Positions 12,473 to 19,618 are shown, numbered from the stretch's first letter. The stretch: DNA of 26,111 bases from RGDT01 sp964630925 (GCA_964630925.1 CAZVZK010000145.1:1-26111); one strand, 5' to 3'. Notes: generated by a model not told the origin, from the sequence alone. Numbers and translations are program-made.

Positions 12473-12799
12473 TCAGCGTCCGGAGGGGCGGACGAGCGGC
12501 GTGGGCGTGGAGGGAGGGGCCGGCGGAAGGATGACGGGCGGCAGGGGTGCCGCCGGGGGGAGGTACATGGGGGGGAGCGGCGCGGCGGGGGGGAGCGGGG
12601 CGACGGGCGTGGCGCCGGCGTAAGGTGCGGCGAAGGGCAAGGAGGCGTAGGGCGAGGGCGCGGGCGGGAGGACGCCCCCGGCGGAAGTCATGCGGGGGTA
12701 GAAGACGTAGGGCCGGTACGCATAGCCGTAATAAGGCCGTTGCGCGAGGGCGGGGGCGGCGAGGAGGAGGAGGGTCAGGAGTTGGAGGATGCGTCGCAT
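12473..12799 (-). CDS. Small secreted proline-rich protein
   Basis: This 108-residue protein begins with a clear signal peptide (MRRILQLLTLLLLAAPALAQ), predicted to be cut after about residue 19. The mature part opens with a Tyr-rich stretch (RPYYGYAYRPYVFYP), then becomes low-complexity Pro/Ala with an imperfect repeat built on APLPPxxLPPA (about residues 68-95). There is no cysteine in the mature part. I do not recognise a family. Tyr/Pro-rich secreted peptides of this kind are frequent in planctomycetes and may be wall- or matrix-associated (inference). A GGAG lies nine bases before the ATG. It is on the same strand as, and 72 bases upstream of, the DUF1553 trio, so it could be read from the same promoter. 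Overlapping longer frames on both strands lack a signal peptide and are judged spurious. Confidence 0.7.
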   Translation of the reverse strand: MRRILQLLTLLLLAAPALAQRPYYGYAYRPYVFYPRMTSAGGVLPPAPSPYASLPFAAPYAGATPVAPLPPAAPLPPMYLPPAAPLPPVILPPAPPSTPTPLVRPSGR

Positions 12800-12939
12800 C
12801 AGGGGTGGCTCCGAGATGGGGCGACATCAAGGATACACCCAGAGCGAAGGACGGCCGGGACAGGGCGAGGAGGCCTGACGTTGAGGGATGACGAGCGCGG
12901 CATCACATCCGGCAGGCGCCCTACAGCCGATCCTCCAAC

Positions 12940-13194
12940 GTGAGGCGTCGGGCTTCCGCATCCCACACGGGTCCCCGTGTCCCCGAGTCCCTCCTCCAGG
13001 GCGCCGGGGTCAAGAGCAACCGGGTCGGGGAGGACTTCAAGTGGGTCATCGCCGCCAACATCGCAGTCTTCCAGAAACCGGCCAAACCCTACGACGAGGG
13101 CGTCGAGGGCGTCAAGGTCGCCGCCAGGGCCTGGGCCGTCGTCTTCTCCTGCAGCTCATCGCCACCCGCACCGGCGCCGAGCCCCCCCGAGTAG
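12940..13194 (+). CDS. Possible small protein or gene remnant
   Basis: This is an 84-codon frame opening with GTG. From about residue 24 on, codons end almost only in G or C and the sequence looks protein-like (VKSNRVGEDFKWVIAANIAV, then a segment KPAKPYDEGVEGVKVAARAW), unlike the arbitrary composition of shadow frames. The first 20 residues look non-coding, there is no good ribosome site, and the last 15 residues are Ser/Pro low complexity. A 3' fragment of a decayed gene fits as well as a small functional gene. I recognise no family. It converges on the mutarotase-like gene, whose stop is 14 bases away. The surrounding 12800-12939 holds nothing else I can support. Confidence 0.35.
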   Translation: MRRRASASHTGPRVPESLLQGAGVKSNRVGEDFKWVIAANIAVFQKPAKPYDEGVEGVKVAARAWAVVFSCSSSPPAPAPSPPE

Positions 13195-13208
13195 CCCAAC
13201 CGCCGGCT

Positions 13209-14204
13209 TCATTTCGCCCGCGTCGTCTCCTTCTCCACCTGAGCCGCCAGCGCCTTCAGGTCCAACCGCCCGTCCTTCTTCGGGAATGCGTGCGGCAGCA
13301 GCCACCAGTCCTCCGTGAACGACGCCGACTCCCCCGGCTTCAGCCGCTCGCGCGGCCCGATCGGCTCCAGCTCGATCACCTTGCCGCCCTTCGGGTACCA
13401 CACCGACAGCGTCAGCCCCGCCGCCTCGTTGTACACCCGGTCCGGGTACGCCGCGAACCGCTTCACGAACACCGTGTCGTTGGGCATCACGTACGCCAGC
13501 CACCCCGCGTAGGAGTCGAAGCCCAGCTTCGCCTTCCGCGGCGGCGCCAGGATCTCCAGGAACCCCTCGCGCTCGTGGATAAACTCATCCGTCGCCTTCA
13601 CGTTGATGGTGGCGCCGTCCTCATACATCGCGTACTTGCTCGGGAACCGGCTCGGCCTGTCGCCCAGGGGTATCACGCAGATGCCGCCCCCCGGCGAGAA
13701 CGAGCGCCCCCAGTGACACACCTCCTTCATCTTCTTCGAGATGTTCACCATCGTCTGCTTGCACGACAGCCCCACGGCCTTGCCGTGCTCGATGATCCGG
13801 AACTCGCGTACCAGTTGAATCCCGGCCGCCTCACGCGGCCCCGTCAGCTTCACCGTCCTCGCCTTGGTGATCTGGGCCGACCACTCGCCGCCCCACGTCT
13901 TCGGGTGCTCCGCCACCACCAGCTCCGGCCCGTAGTCGAACCGCCCCGCCGAGAACGGGCCCGGCTTGCCCGGCTTCCGCATCTTCTCCGCCTCGTCGAA
14001 GTGCATGGCATCGACGCCGCCGACGGAGAACTCCAGCACGCGTCCGCCGGCCTCCGGGCACAGCACGGCCCGCGTCTTCCCCAGTTTGATCTCGATGGCC
14101 TTCGCGTAACCGTGCGACTCGACGACGCGGGCCGCCGGCCCCTCCGCGAAGGATATCGCCGCGCACAGCACGACGAACAGGGCGGCGAAACTTCGCGCGG
14201 ACAT
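13209..14204 (-). CDS. Secreted mutarotase-like protein (DUF4380-like)
   Basis: This 331-residue protein has a signal peptide (about 1-20, ending SFAEG). The mature part is beta-rich with a composition typical of the galactose-mutarotase-like superfamily. Phrases such as CPEAGGRVLEFSVGG near the N-terminus, a central EVCHWGRSFSPGGG stretch and a late NEAAGLTLSVWYP stretch resemble DUF4380 proteins, though I assign this from memory and with moderate confidence. Such folds bind or epimerise sugars; no catalytic residue can be fixed by eye. GGAG lies seven bases before the ATG. It is divergent from the second DUF1501 gene (150 bases between starts), and no same-strand partner is adjacent, so it is probably a single-gene unit. 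Confidence 0.85.
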   Translation of the reverse strand: MSARSFAALFVVLCAAISFAEGPAARVVESHGYAKAIEIKLGKTRAVLCPEAGGRVLEFSVGGVDAMHFDEAEKMRKPGKPGPFSAGRFDYGPELVVAEHPKTWGGEWSAQITKARTVKLTGPREAAGIQLVREFRIIEHGKAVGLSCKQTMVNISKKMKEVCHWGRSFSPGGGICVIPLGDRPSRFPSKYAMYEDGATINVKATDEFIHEREGFLEILAPPRKAKLGFDSYAGWLAYVMPNDTVFVKRFAAYPDRVYNEAAGLTLSVWYPKGGKVIELEPIGPRERLKPGESASFTEDWWLLPHAFPKKDGRLDLKALAAQVEKETTRAK

Positions 14205-14354
14205 GTTTCATCTCCGTGGCCGGTGGGGATCTCCCCTCAATCTAGGAAGCGCTCGCCCGGCCGCGTGGTAAACTCGCGTTGGCCGCCGCGCGCCGGCCGC
14301 GTACCATGACACGGACCTACCCGCCGGCCACCCACCTCCTTCGGGAGCCCCGCC

Positions 14355-15677
14355 ATGCTCACCCTCCTGGGCCGACCCCACCGCCTCTGCGACGGCCTGT
14401 CCCGCCGCGACTTCTTCACCGCAGGCGCCCTCGCGATCGGCGGCCTTACCCTCGCCGACGTCCTCCGCGCCCGTGCCGCCTCCCCGGAGAAGAAGACGCC
14501 GAAGTCCGTCATCATGGTCTACCTGCCCGGCGGGCCTTCGCACCTCGACATGTACGACCTCAAGCCCAAGGCCCCCGCCGAGATCCGCGGCGAGTTCAAA
14601 CCCATCAAGACCAACGTCCCAGGCGTGGATGTCTGCGAGCTGCTCCCCCTCCACGCCAGGATCGCCGACAAGTTCGCCGTCGTCAATGGCATCCAGTGCG
14701 TCGACACCCACAGCGCCGAGCTGTTGATGCGCGGCCACCTCGGCGGCCCCACCCGCCGACCCGTCTTCGGCTCCGTCGTCAGCCGCCTCAAGGGCGGCAC
14801 CGGCCCCGGTGGCCTGCCCCGCTACGTCGCCCTCGGCGGCGAGAACGGCTCCGACCCCGGCGACCCCAGCTACCTCGGCACCGCCCACCGCCCCTTCAAG
14901 CCCGGCGGCGCCGGCATGGAGAGCCTCAGCCTCGTCCGCGGCGTCGGCCCCGAGCAGCTCGCCGACCGCCGCCGCCTCCTGTCCTCCTTCGACACCGTCC
15001 GCCGCGACCTCGACGCCAGAGGCGAGATGGCCGGCCTCGACGCCTTCTCCGCTCGCGCCCTTGAGATGATCACCTCGCGCAACGCCCGCGACGCCTTCGA
15101 CGTGAGCAAGGAGCCCGAGGCCGTGCGGCGCCGCTACGGCAAGGGCACGCGCCTGTTGCAAGCCCTGCGTCTGGTGCAGGCCGGCGTCTCCGTCGTCTCT
15201 GTGTCCGTCGCCGGCACGGTCGTCCCCGTCGGCGACTGGGACACGCACGGCAAGAACGACGGCCGCAAGTTCGGCCAGTTCGAGGACTACCGCCAGCGCC
15301 TGCCGGTCTTCGACTCCCTCATCCACGCCTTCCTCACCGACCTGCACGAGCGCGGCCTCGACAAGGACGTGGCCGTCGTCATCTGGGGCGAGTTCGGGCG
15401 GACGCCGAAGATCAACAAGGACGGCGGACGCGACCACTGGGCGCCGGCCGGCCACGCCCTGTTCGCCGGCGGCGGCTTCAAGACCGGCCAGGTGATCGGC
15501 GACACCGGCCCGCGCGGCGAGAGGGAGCGCGGCCGGGCGACGCCCTACACCCCGGCCAACGTGCTGGCGACACTGTACCGCCACCTCGGCATCGAGCCGG
15601 AGACGACGCTGCCGGACCTCACGGGCCGGCCGATGTACCTCCTCGACGAGCGCGAGCCGATCAGCGAGCTGCTGTAA
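14355..15677 (+). CDS. DUF1501 family exported protein (second copy)
   Basis: This 440-residue DUF1501 protein opens with the family's typical start (MLTLLGRPHRLCDGLSRRDFF), a Tat-like leader with the twin arginines at 17-18 and a hydrophobic segment to about 36. Landmarks are GGPSHLDMYDLKP at 59-71, IRGEFKPIKTNVPG, GDWDTHGKND, GEFGRTPKINKDGGRDHW and a C-terminal TGRPMYLLDE. GGGAG lies seven bases before the ATG. It is only distantly similar to the copy at 7417-8763: motifs are shared but most of the sequence differs, so this is not a recent duplication. Unlike that copy, no DUF1549/DUF1553 gene lies beside it within the window. Function unknown beyond the phosphatase/sulfatase-like fold expected for the family. 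Confidence 0.93.
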   Translation: MLTLLGRPHRLCDGLSRRDFFTAGALAIGGLTLADVLRARAASPEKKTPKSVIMVYLPGGPSHLDMYDLKPKAPAEIRGEFKPIKTNVPGVDVCELLPLHARIADKFAVVNGIQCVDTHSAELLMRGHLGGPTRRPVFGSVVSRLKGGTGPGGLPRYVALGGENGSDPGDPSYLGTAHRPFKPGGAGMESLSLVRGVGPEQLADRRRLLSSFDTVRRDLDARGEMAGLDAFSARALEMITSRNARDAFDVSKEPEAVRRRYGKGTRLLQALRLVQAGVSVVSVSVAGTVVPVGDWDTHGKNDGRKFGQFEDYRQRLPVFDSLIHAFLTDLHERGLDKDVAVVIWGEFGRTPKINKDGGRDHWAPAGHALFAGGGFKTGQVIGDTGPRGERERGRATPYTPANVLATLYRHLGIEPETTLPDLTGRPMYLLDEREPISELL

Positions 15678-15734
15678 CCGGCATGCCACGCCGACGGCGC
15701 GACCCTCCAACTGCGCGGTGTCCGGAGCAGGGCT

Positions 15735-15771
15735 CCCCGACACGCCCCACGTGTCGGCGGGGCCGTGCCCC
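15735..15771 (+). terminator. Candidate terminator hairpin after the second DUF1501 gene
   Basis: CCGACACG (15737-15744) pairs perfectly with CGTGTCGG (15750-15757) around a CCCCA loop, and C35/C36 can pair with G59/G60 across a bulge. A second small stem, GGGGC-CGT-GCCCC (15759-15771), follows and competes with the base of the first. It lies 60 bases after the DUF1501 stop codon. There is no T tract, so a classical intrinsic terminator is not shown; a structured 3' end is the safer reading. Confidence 0.4.
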
Positions 15772-15791
15772 GATGGGGCGGATGGACGCCA

Positions 15792-15872
15792 ATCAGTGAA
15801 GGAAACGGACCGGGGAAACGGATGGAAGTGAACAGACGACCATCAGTGAAGGAAACGAACCAGGGAAACGAA
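15792..15872. repeat. Direct repeat, two 31-base units with 50-base period
   Basis: Bases 15792-15822 and 15842-15872 are near-identical (ATCAGTGAAGGAAACG... in both; differences are G/A changes at three positions). Each unit contains two copies of GGAAACGRA, thirteen bases apart. The period is exactly 50 bases. With only two units and no spacer conservation pattern or cas genes, it is not a CRISPR array. Confidence 0.8.
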
Positions 15873-15924
15873 CTTGCAAGACGCAAATGCGAGCGTCAGA
15901 ACGACTTGAGGAAGTTCGTTTCCC
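15863..15924. repeat. 13-base perfect inverted repeat with nested stem
   Basis: GGGAAACGAACTT (15863-15875) is perfectly complementary to AAGTTCGTTTCCC (15912-15924). Inside the 36-base loop, CAAG (15877-15880) can pair with CTTG (15905-15908), and GACGC (15880-15884) with GCGTC (15893-15897), though these last two pairings share a base. The left arm is also the end of the second direct-repeat unit, so the inverted and direct repeats share one motif. Confidence 0.75.
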
Positions 15925-16009
15925 GACCCCCCTCACACCCCCCCCCGCGCCACGGAAACGAATCGTCCCGGCGGCCGGAGCTGCCCAGGCACCTGACCCC
16001 TGAGATGGT

Positions 16010-16050
16010 GACGCCGCGGGACGCGGCGTCCGCGGCGTCCGCGGCGTCCG
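16010..16050. repeat. Palindrome plus 9-base tandem repeat
   Basis: GACGCCGCG (16010-16018) and CGCGGCGTC (16022-16030) form a perfect 9-base-pair stem with a GGA loop. The right arm runs into three perfect copies of CGGCGTCCG (16024-16050), followed by a degenerate CCGCGTC that is complementary to parts of them. Slippage from a hairpin arm would explain the expansion. Confidence 0.8.
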
Positions 16051-16235
16051 CCGCGTCTACCTCGGAGATCCGACACCCCGATACCACCCCCCATCGAACT
16101 CTGGCGACCCCGGAAGAGGGCACTTGGAGGAGCGTCACGCCTCGCGTGGGAGTCCGCGCAGGACACCCCACAGCCCGACCCAGGCCACACAGAAGACACT
16201 CCTCCTCCGGACCTGAATCAGGTCGCCCTCACCCG

Positions 16236-17147
16236 TCAGTCCGGCAGGTCCAGCACCTCGACCTTCTGCCCCTCCGCCAGGGCGACCTTGGTGCCGGCCG
16301 GGTCGAACGCCGCACGTTCCCACTTCAGCCGCGTGGGGAGTTTCATCGATGCCAGCACCTCGCCGGTGCCCGCGTTCAGGCGGACGAGGCCGCGCTCGGT
16401 GATCGCCTCCAGCGCCCCGCCGTCTGACGAGTAACGCAGGGCGAAGAGGTCCTTGTATCTGTACGGCTTGAACCCGTCGAGCTCGCCCTCGTGCTCCATT
16501 CCGAAAGAGCGGATCTTCTGGTGGAACGCGAACGCCAGACGCCCGGAGGCCGCGGACACCGCAACCGCATCGGTGAAGATCTGGCCCTCCGCCAGGTCGT
16601 AGGTGTGCAGCCGCTTGCCACGTTGGGTGTCCCAGAGCGCGCCGATCGCGTACTCGTCGCGATCCTCCCGACAGCTCGCCACCAGGAGCGGGCCGTCCGC
16701 GGCCAGGTCGTGGTAGTTGATGCCGGTCTTCCACGGCGCCCGCATCCGGTGGCGGACCGCCCGCGACGGCAGGTCCCTGGCCTCGATCTCCGCACCCATG
16801 ACCAGGATCAGTGTCCCGCCGTCCGGGGTGGCCGTCAACGTCCCCACGTCGTCACCCAGGGGGCGGACGGCCCCGCTGTCCGCGTCCCAGAGCATGCACT
16901 GGTCGCTCGGGCCGTCGCGCGGCGGCCTCCCCCACGCGACGATCGCCAGCTGGCGCTCGGAGGCGAAGGCCAGCGCGACCACGCTGCCCACGCGCTCAAG
17001 CCTTGCCAGCTCCTGCCCCCGGAGGGCGTCCCACAGGCGGAGGGCGTTCTCCCCCTCCTCTTCACCGTAACCCTGCGTCGTGGCCATCAGATGCCCGCTC
17101 GGGCTGAAGAGCAGCCGTCCGGCCGGCTCGGGTGCTTCCCACTGCAT
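16236..17147 (-). CDS. WD40-repeat protein
   Basis: This protein of about 303 residues is made of WD40-like repeats, with units ending in ALRLWDALRG, QCMLWDADSG and IGALWDTQRG and weaker units towards the C-terminus (for example RGLVRLNAGTGEVL). There are about six to seven units, enough for one propeller. No signal peptide or membrane segment is seen, so it is likely cytoplasmic and a binding scaffold, not an enzyme. Two starts are possible. A GTG at 17180 overlaps the DinB stop (GTGA) but has no ribosome site and adds 11 residues. The ATG at 17147 has AGAGG nine bases upstream and is chosen. Either way it is translated right behind the DinB gene and the two probably act together. Its repeats are much more degenerate than those of the kinase. 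Confidence 0.83.
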   Translation of the reverse strand: MQWEAPEPAGRLLFSPSGHLMATTQGYGEEEGENALRLWDALRGQELARLERVGSVVALAFASERQLAIVAWGRPPRDGPSDQCMLWDADSGAVRPLGDDVGTLTATPDGGTLILVMGAEIEARDLPSRAVRHRMRAPWKTGINYHDLAADGPLLVASCREDRDEYAIGALWDTQRGKRLHTYDLAEGQIFTDAVAVSAASGRLAFAFHQKIRSFGMEHEGELDGFKPYRYKDLFALRYSSDGGALEAITERGLVRLNAGTGEVLASMKLPTRLKWERAAFDPAGTKVALAEGQKVEVLDLPD

Positions 17148-17176
17148 GGACGATGCCTCTGTTAGAGGAGAGCGGA

Positions 17177-17650
17177 TCACGCCAACGGCTTGCCCAGGTT
17201 GACACGCTTGCCCCGGACGAACCCCAGATGCTCATCGACGTGGGCCACGTAGGCGGCCACGAGGCCGCCCAGTGTCATCTTGCCGCGCTTGTTGTGCGTC
17301 CCCTCGCGCAGGAATGCCTCGTCCGGCAGCAGGCGCAACACCCTGGCCCACTGCCGCCGCCCGACCTCGAACAGCACGAGGGCGTCCTCGATGTCCTGCT
17401 CGTGGGTGTGGAGCCGCGCGACGTACGCGGTCTCGTCGGCGTAGATCAGCGGCGGATTCTCCTCCGTGAGGATGTGCTTCATGCGGTCGATGCTGATGGC
17501 GTCGCTGTCGGCCAGGTGGATGACCACCTCCATCACGGACCACGCGCCGGGGCCTGGCCGTGCACGCAGCTCCTCGTGCGTGAGGCCGGCGACGGCTCGA
17601 CGCAACTTCTCACCCCCGGCGTCGTACTGCTCGATCAGCTCTCGATTCAT
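17177..17650 (-). CDS. DinB-like metal-binding four-helix protein
   Basis: This 157-residue protein fits the DinB/YfiT superfamily in length (about 150-170) and pattern. It has a WSVMEVVIHLADSD motif with H45 near the start of helix 2, and AHVDEHLGF near the C-terminus with H137 and H141. These three histidines form the usual divalent-metal triad. The superfamily includes thiol-dependent transferases (bacillithiol or mycothiol users) and many uncharacterised members, so the substrate is unknown. A GGGGGAG site directly precedes the ATG at 17650. It follows the oxidoreductase gene by 171 bases that hold the large inverted repeat, and its stop overlaps a possible GTG start of the WD40 gene. Confidence 0.9.
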   Translation of the reverse strand: MNRELIEQYDAGGEKLRRAVAGLTHEELRARPGPGAWSVMEVVIHLADSDAISIDRMKHILTEENPPLIYADETAYVARLHTHEQDIEDALVLFEVGRRQWARVLRLLPDEAFLREGTHNKRGKMTLGGLVAAYVAHVDEHLGFVRGKRVNLGKPLA

Positions 17651-17704
17651 CTTCTCCCCCGAGTCGGTCCCTCGTCGTCCATCGACGGACTGAAGCCGTC
17701 TCGA

Positions 17705-17809
17705 TGTTCTTGTAGGTCGGGTTGAGGGCCCCTGGGCCCGAAGCCCGACGGTGGGCGTCGCGTCTCGTCGGGCTTCGGCCTGACGGCCTCAACCCGACCT
17801 ACAAGAACA
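17705..17809. repeat. 105-base near-palindromic intergenic element (REP/MITE-like)
   Basis: The outer arms, 17705-17727 and 17787-17809, are a perfect 23-base inverted repeat that includes TGTAGGTCGGGTTGAGG. The inner arms CGAAGCCCGACG (17739-17750) and CGTCGGGCTTCG (17766-17777) match over 12 bases. The segments between them pair with small bulges, leaving a loop of 15 bases (17751-17765). It lies between the oxidoreductase stop and the DinB start, all on the minus strand. Dispersed intergenic palindromes built on GTAGGTCGGGTT are, from memory, frequent in several bacterial groups; here only one copy is in view. No transposase gene or target duplication is seen. Confidence 0.85.
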
Positions 17810-17821
17810 CGGCCCTGCATC

Positions 17822-18859
17822 TCATCCCACGGCCTGCGAGCGGCCCGTCTTCGCCGCCTCGTAGAACGCGAAGATCCCCTTCAGGACGTGCAGCGCCTCC
17901 GCCCCCGTCACCGGCGGGTCGCCCAGACCGGCGCTCGCCCGCACGCACTCACGCATGAACGGCAGATAGCCGCGCCCGCCCCTGGGGTAGGCGAACCGCT
18001 CCACCTTCGGCGCCTTGGCGTCCTTCGTGCTGTACCACTCCAGCGGCTCCTCCTCCACAGCAGCCAGACGCAGCCAGCCGCTCTCGCCCCAGATCTTGAC
18101 GTGCGAGTGATACCCCTTGTCCAGGTAGTAGCCGCAGAGCATCGTCCCGTGCCCGCCGTTGTCGAAACGCATGCTCAGCGCCGCCGAGTCCTCGATGTCG
18201 AGAGGCTGCCCGCCCACCACGCCGGCGAACCCGGCCACGTCCTTGATCTTCAGCCCGCCGACGTGCAGAAGCAGGTCGAGCCAGTGGATGCCGACCCAGG
18301 TGAGCTGCCCGCCGCCGGCCCGCGCCTTGATGCAGAACCACGACTTGCGGTACTCGGCGCTCTTCAGGCGCGTCTGGTCCGTCACCAGATGCACCTCTGC
18401 CCCGTAGATCTTGCCGAGCTTCCCTTCCTTGACGAGCCGCCGCGCCTCGCGCACCGGGGCGTGCGAGCGGTTGGCGAACGCCATCATCAGGTGGCGGTGC
18501 TTCTTCTCCGCCTTGCGCACGAGCTTCTCGAAGTCCACCGCCCTCGTGCAGGACGGCTTCTCCGCGAAGACATGGCACCCCGCCTCCAGGGCCGCGTCGA
18601 TGGCCGGCGGTGCGTCCGCCGCCTCCAGGCTGACGACGGCCATGTGCGGCGCGAACTCCTTGAGCATCCCCGCCCGGTCCTTGTACGCCTTGTGGAACCT
18701 CGCCCCGAGTGCCTTGCGCGCCGCCGCCTCGCTCTTGCCGCTGGGGTCCACGAGGGCGACGGATTCGCACTCCTCGATCTTCGCCAGCGAGCCGAAATAG
18801 TCGGCCAGATGCGCGCCGTCCTGCTGCGTGATGACGGCGGCCTTGATCGTCTTCGGCAT
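17822..18859 (-). CDS. Gfo/Idh/MocA family oxidoreductase
   Basis: This 345-residue protein fits the family length. The N-terminal Rossmann half (about 1-125) lacks a clean GxGxxG: the loop after the first strand reads AAVITQQDGAHL, so cofactor binding could be altered. The EKP motif is at 100-102 in HVFAEKPSC, with K101 the usual catalytic lysine. The C-terminal half contains GGGQLTWVGIHWLD, placing H192 and D195 at the family's active-site positions. There is no signal peptide, so it is cytoplasmic. NAD(P)-dependent oxidation or reduction of a sugar or inositol derivative is the family norm; the substrate is unknown. GGGAGGG precedes the ATG closely. It starts 30 bases after the HEAT-repeat gene, which implies co-transcription with that gene and perhaps with the S9 peptidase. 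Confidence 0.92.
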   Translation of the reverse strand: MPKTIKAAVITQQDGAHLADYFGSLAKIEECESVALVDPSGKSEAAARKALGARFHKAYKDRAGMLKEFAPHMAVVSLEAADAPPAIDAALEAGCHVFAEKPSCTRAVDFEKLVRKAEKKHRHLMMAFANRSHAPVREARRLVKEGKLGKIYGAEVHLVTDQTRLKSAEYRKSWFCIKARAGGGQLTWVGIHWLDLLLHVGGLKIKDVAGFAGVVGGQPLDIEDSAALSMRFDNGGHGTMLCGYYLDKGYHSHVKIWGESGWLRLAAVEEEPLEWYSTKDAKAPKVERFAYPRGGRGYLPFMRECVRASAGLGDPPVTGAEALHVLKGIFAFYEAAKTGRSQAVG

Positions 18860-18889
18860 GGTCCGGCCCTCCCAGGATGGATCGGTGGA

Positions 18890-19618
18890 TCACCGGCCGC
18901 ACGCGGGGCCGGGCGGCTCGCCGTTCTCCGTCCGCCACCAGCGTTTCCACTTCGCGGCATCGGTGCCCAACTTCCGCCCGGTGAGCGCCTCCAGCGCCTG
19001 CCGGGCGCTCTCGGCCAGATCCTTGTCGCCCAGCAGCGGGATTAGGAGGGGGACGGCCTTGCGATCTCCCAGCGCCCCCAGGGCGTAGCATGCCGAATGG
19101 GCCGGCATGATGCACAGGCAATTCAGGCCCTTGCCGCCCCCCTCGATCTCCTTGTCCTTCGTCAGCGCCGCCAGATCGGCGTATGCCTCCTTCGCCCCGA
19201 CCTCGCCGAGGGCCTCCGCGGCGATCCCACGGACGTACGGCGACGGGTCCTTTAGCGCCTTGCGTAGGGCGGGCACGGCCCGCCTGTCCTTCAGGATGCG
19301 TAGCGCCACCGCCACGTTGTTCCGGTCTCGCCCCTTCGCCGTCGCCAGGTCGGCGGCCATGACCGGCACGCCGGACCTGTCGCCGAGCTTGCCGAGCGTC
19401 AGGGCCGCCCGCCGCCGGACCTCCACCTCCTTCGACTTCAGCGCCTCGCGCAGCCGGCCCAGCGCCGCCGCTTTGGCCGCCTCGGGCATGGCGGCGATCT
19501 GCTTCGCCACCGGGTCGGTCACGCAGAACGCCGCCGGGTCGTTGAACACATCCCAATCGACCGCGTACGCGGCCCCCGCGGCCAGCAGCAGCAGTGCGCA
19601 CGTCGCCCACTTCCTCAT
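18890..19618 (-). CDS. Secreted HEAT-repeat protein
   Basis: This 242-residue protein has a signal peptide (MRKWATCALLLLAAGAAYA, about 1-19) followed by HEAT/PBS-lyase-type helical repeats (for example VRRRAALTLGKLGD, VRGIAAEALGEVG, SACYALGALGD) over about 50-215. The end, ALTGRKLGTDAAKWKRWW, is a signature often seen at the C-terminus of planctomycete HEAT proteins. A longer frame from 19762 exists, but its extra 48 residues are Arg/Ser-rich and overlap the S9 peptidase end. The ATG at 19618 has a strong GAGGAGG and restores the signal peptide, so I chose it. It probably acts as a periplasmic binding scaffold. It lies 58 bases after the S9 peptidase and 30 before the oxidoreductase. Confidence 0.9.
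   Translation of the reverse strand: MRKWATCALLLLAAGAAYAVDWDVFNDPAAFCVTDPVAKQIAAMPEAAKAAALGRLREALKSKEVEVRRRAALTLGKLGDRSGVPVMAADLATAKGRDRNNVAVALRILKDRRAVPALRKALKDPSPYVRGIAAEALGEVGAKEAYADLAALTKDKEIEGGGKGLNCLCIMPAHSACYALGALGDRKAVPLLIPLLGDKDLAESARQALEALTGRKLGTDAAKWKRWWRTENGEPPGPACGR

Larger units (their letters stand above)
15678..16235. other. 558-base non-coding region rich in repeats and hairpins
   Basis: No convincing gene lies between the second DUF1501 gene and the end of the WD40 gene. The region holds a GC hairpin pair (15735-15771), a direct repeat with a 50-base period (15792-15872), a 13-base inverted repeat (15863-15924), six copies of GGAAACGRA in either orientation between 15801 and 15962, C-rich tracts around 15926-15950, and a palindrome joined to a 9-base tandem repeat (16010-16050). 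Part of it (about 15800-15965) is visibly less GC-rich than its surroundings. Confidence 0.7.

Noticed and set aside
12888..14309. 473-codon open frame on the plus strand
   Set aside because: It is antisense to the secreted mutarotase-like gene and spans intergenic DNA; no recognisable motif, and composition is Arg/Leu/His-biased.
14208..15743. 511-codon open frame on the minus strand
   Set aside because: It is antisense to the second DUF1501 gene; Gly/Ala/Val-rich with no domain features.
15792..15872. CRISPR-like direct repeat
   Set aside because: Only two units, about 19 bases between them, internal sub-repeats and no cas genes; does not meet the pattern of an array.
15765..16427. 220-codon frame across the repeat region
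   Set aside because: It runs through several repeats and into the antisense of the WD40 gene, has no signal or motif, and its Ala-Ala-Ser run simply reflects the 9-base tandem repeat.
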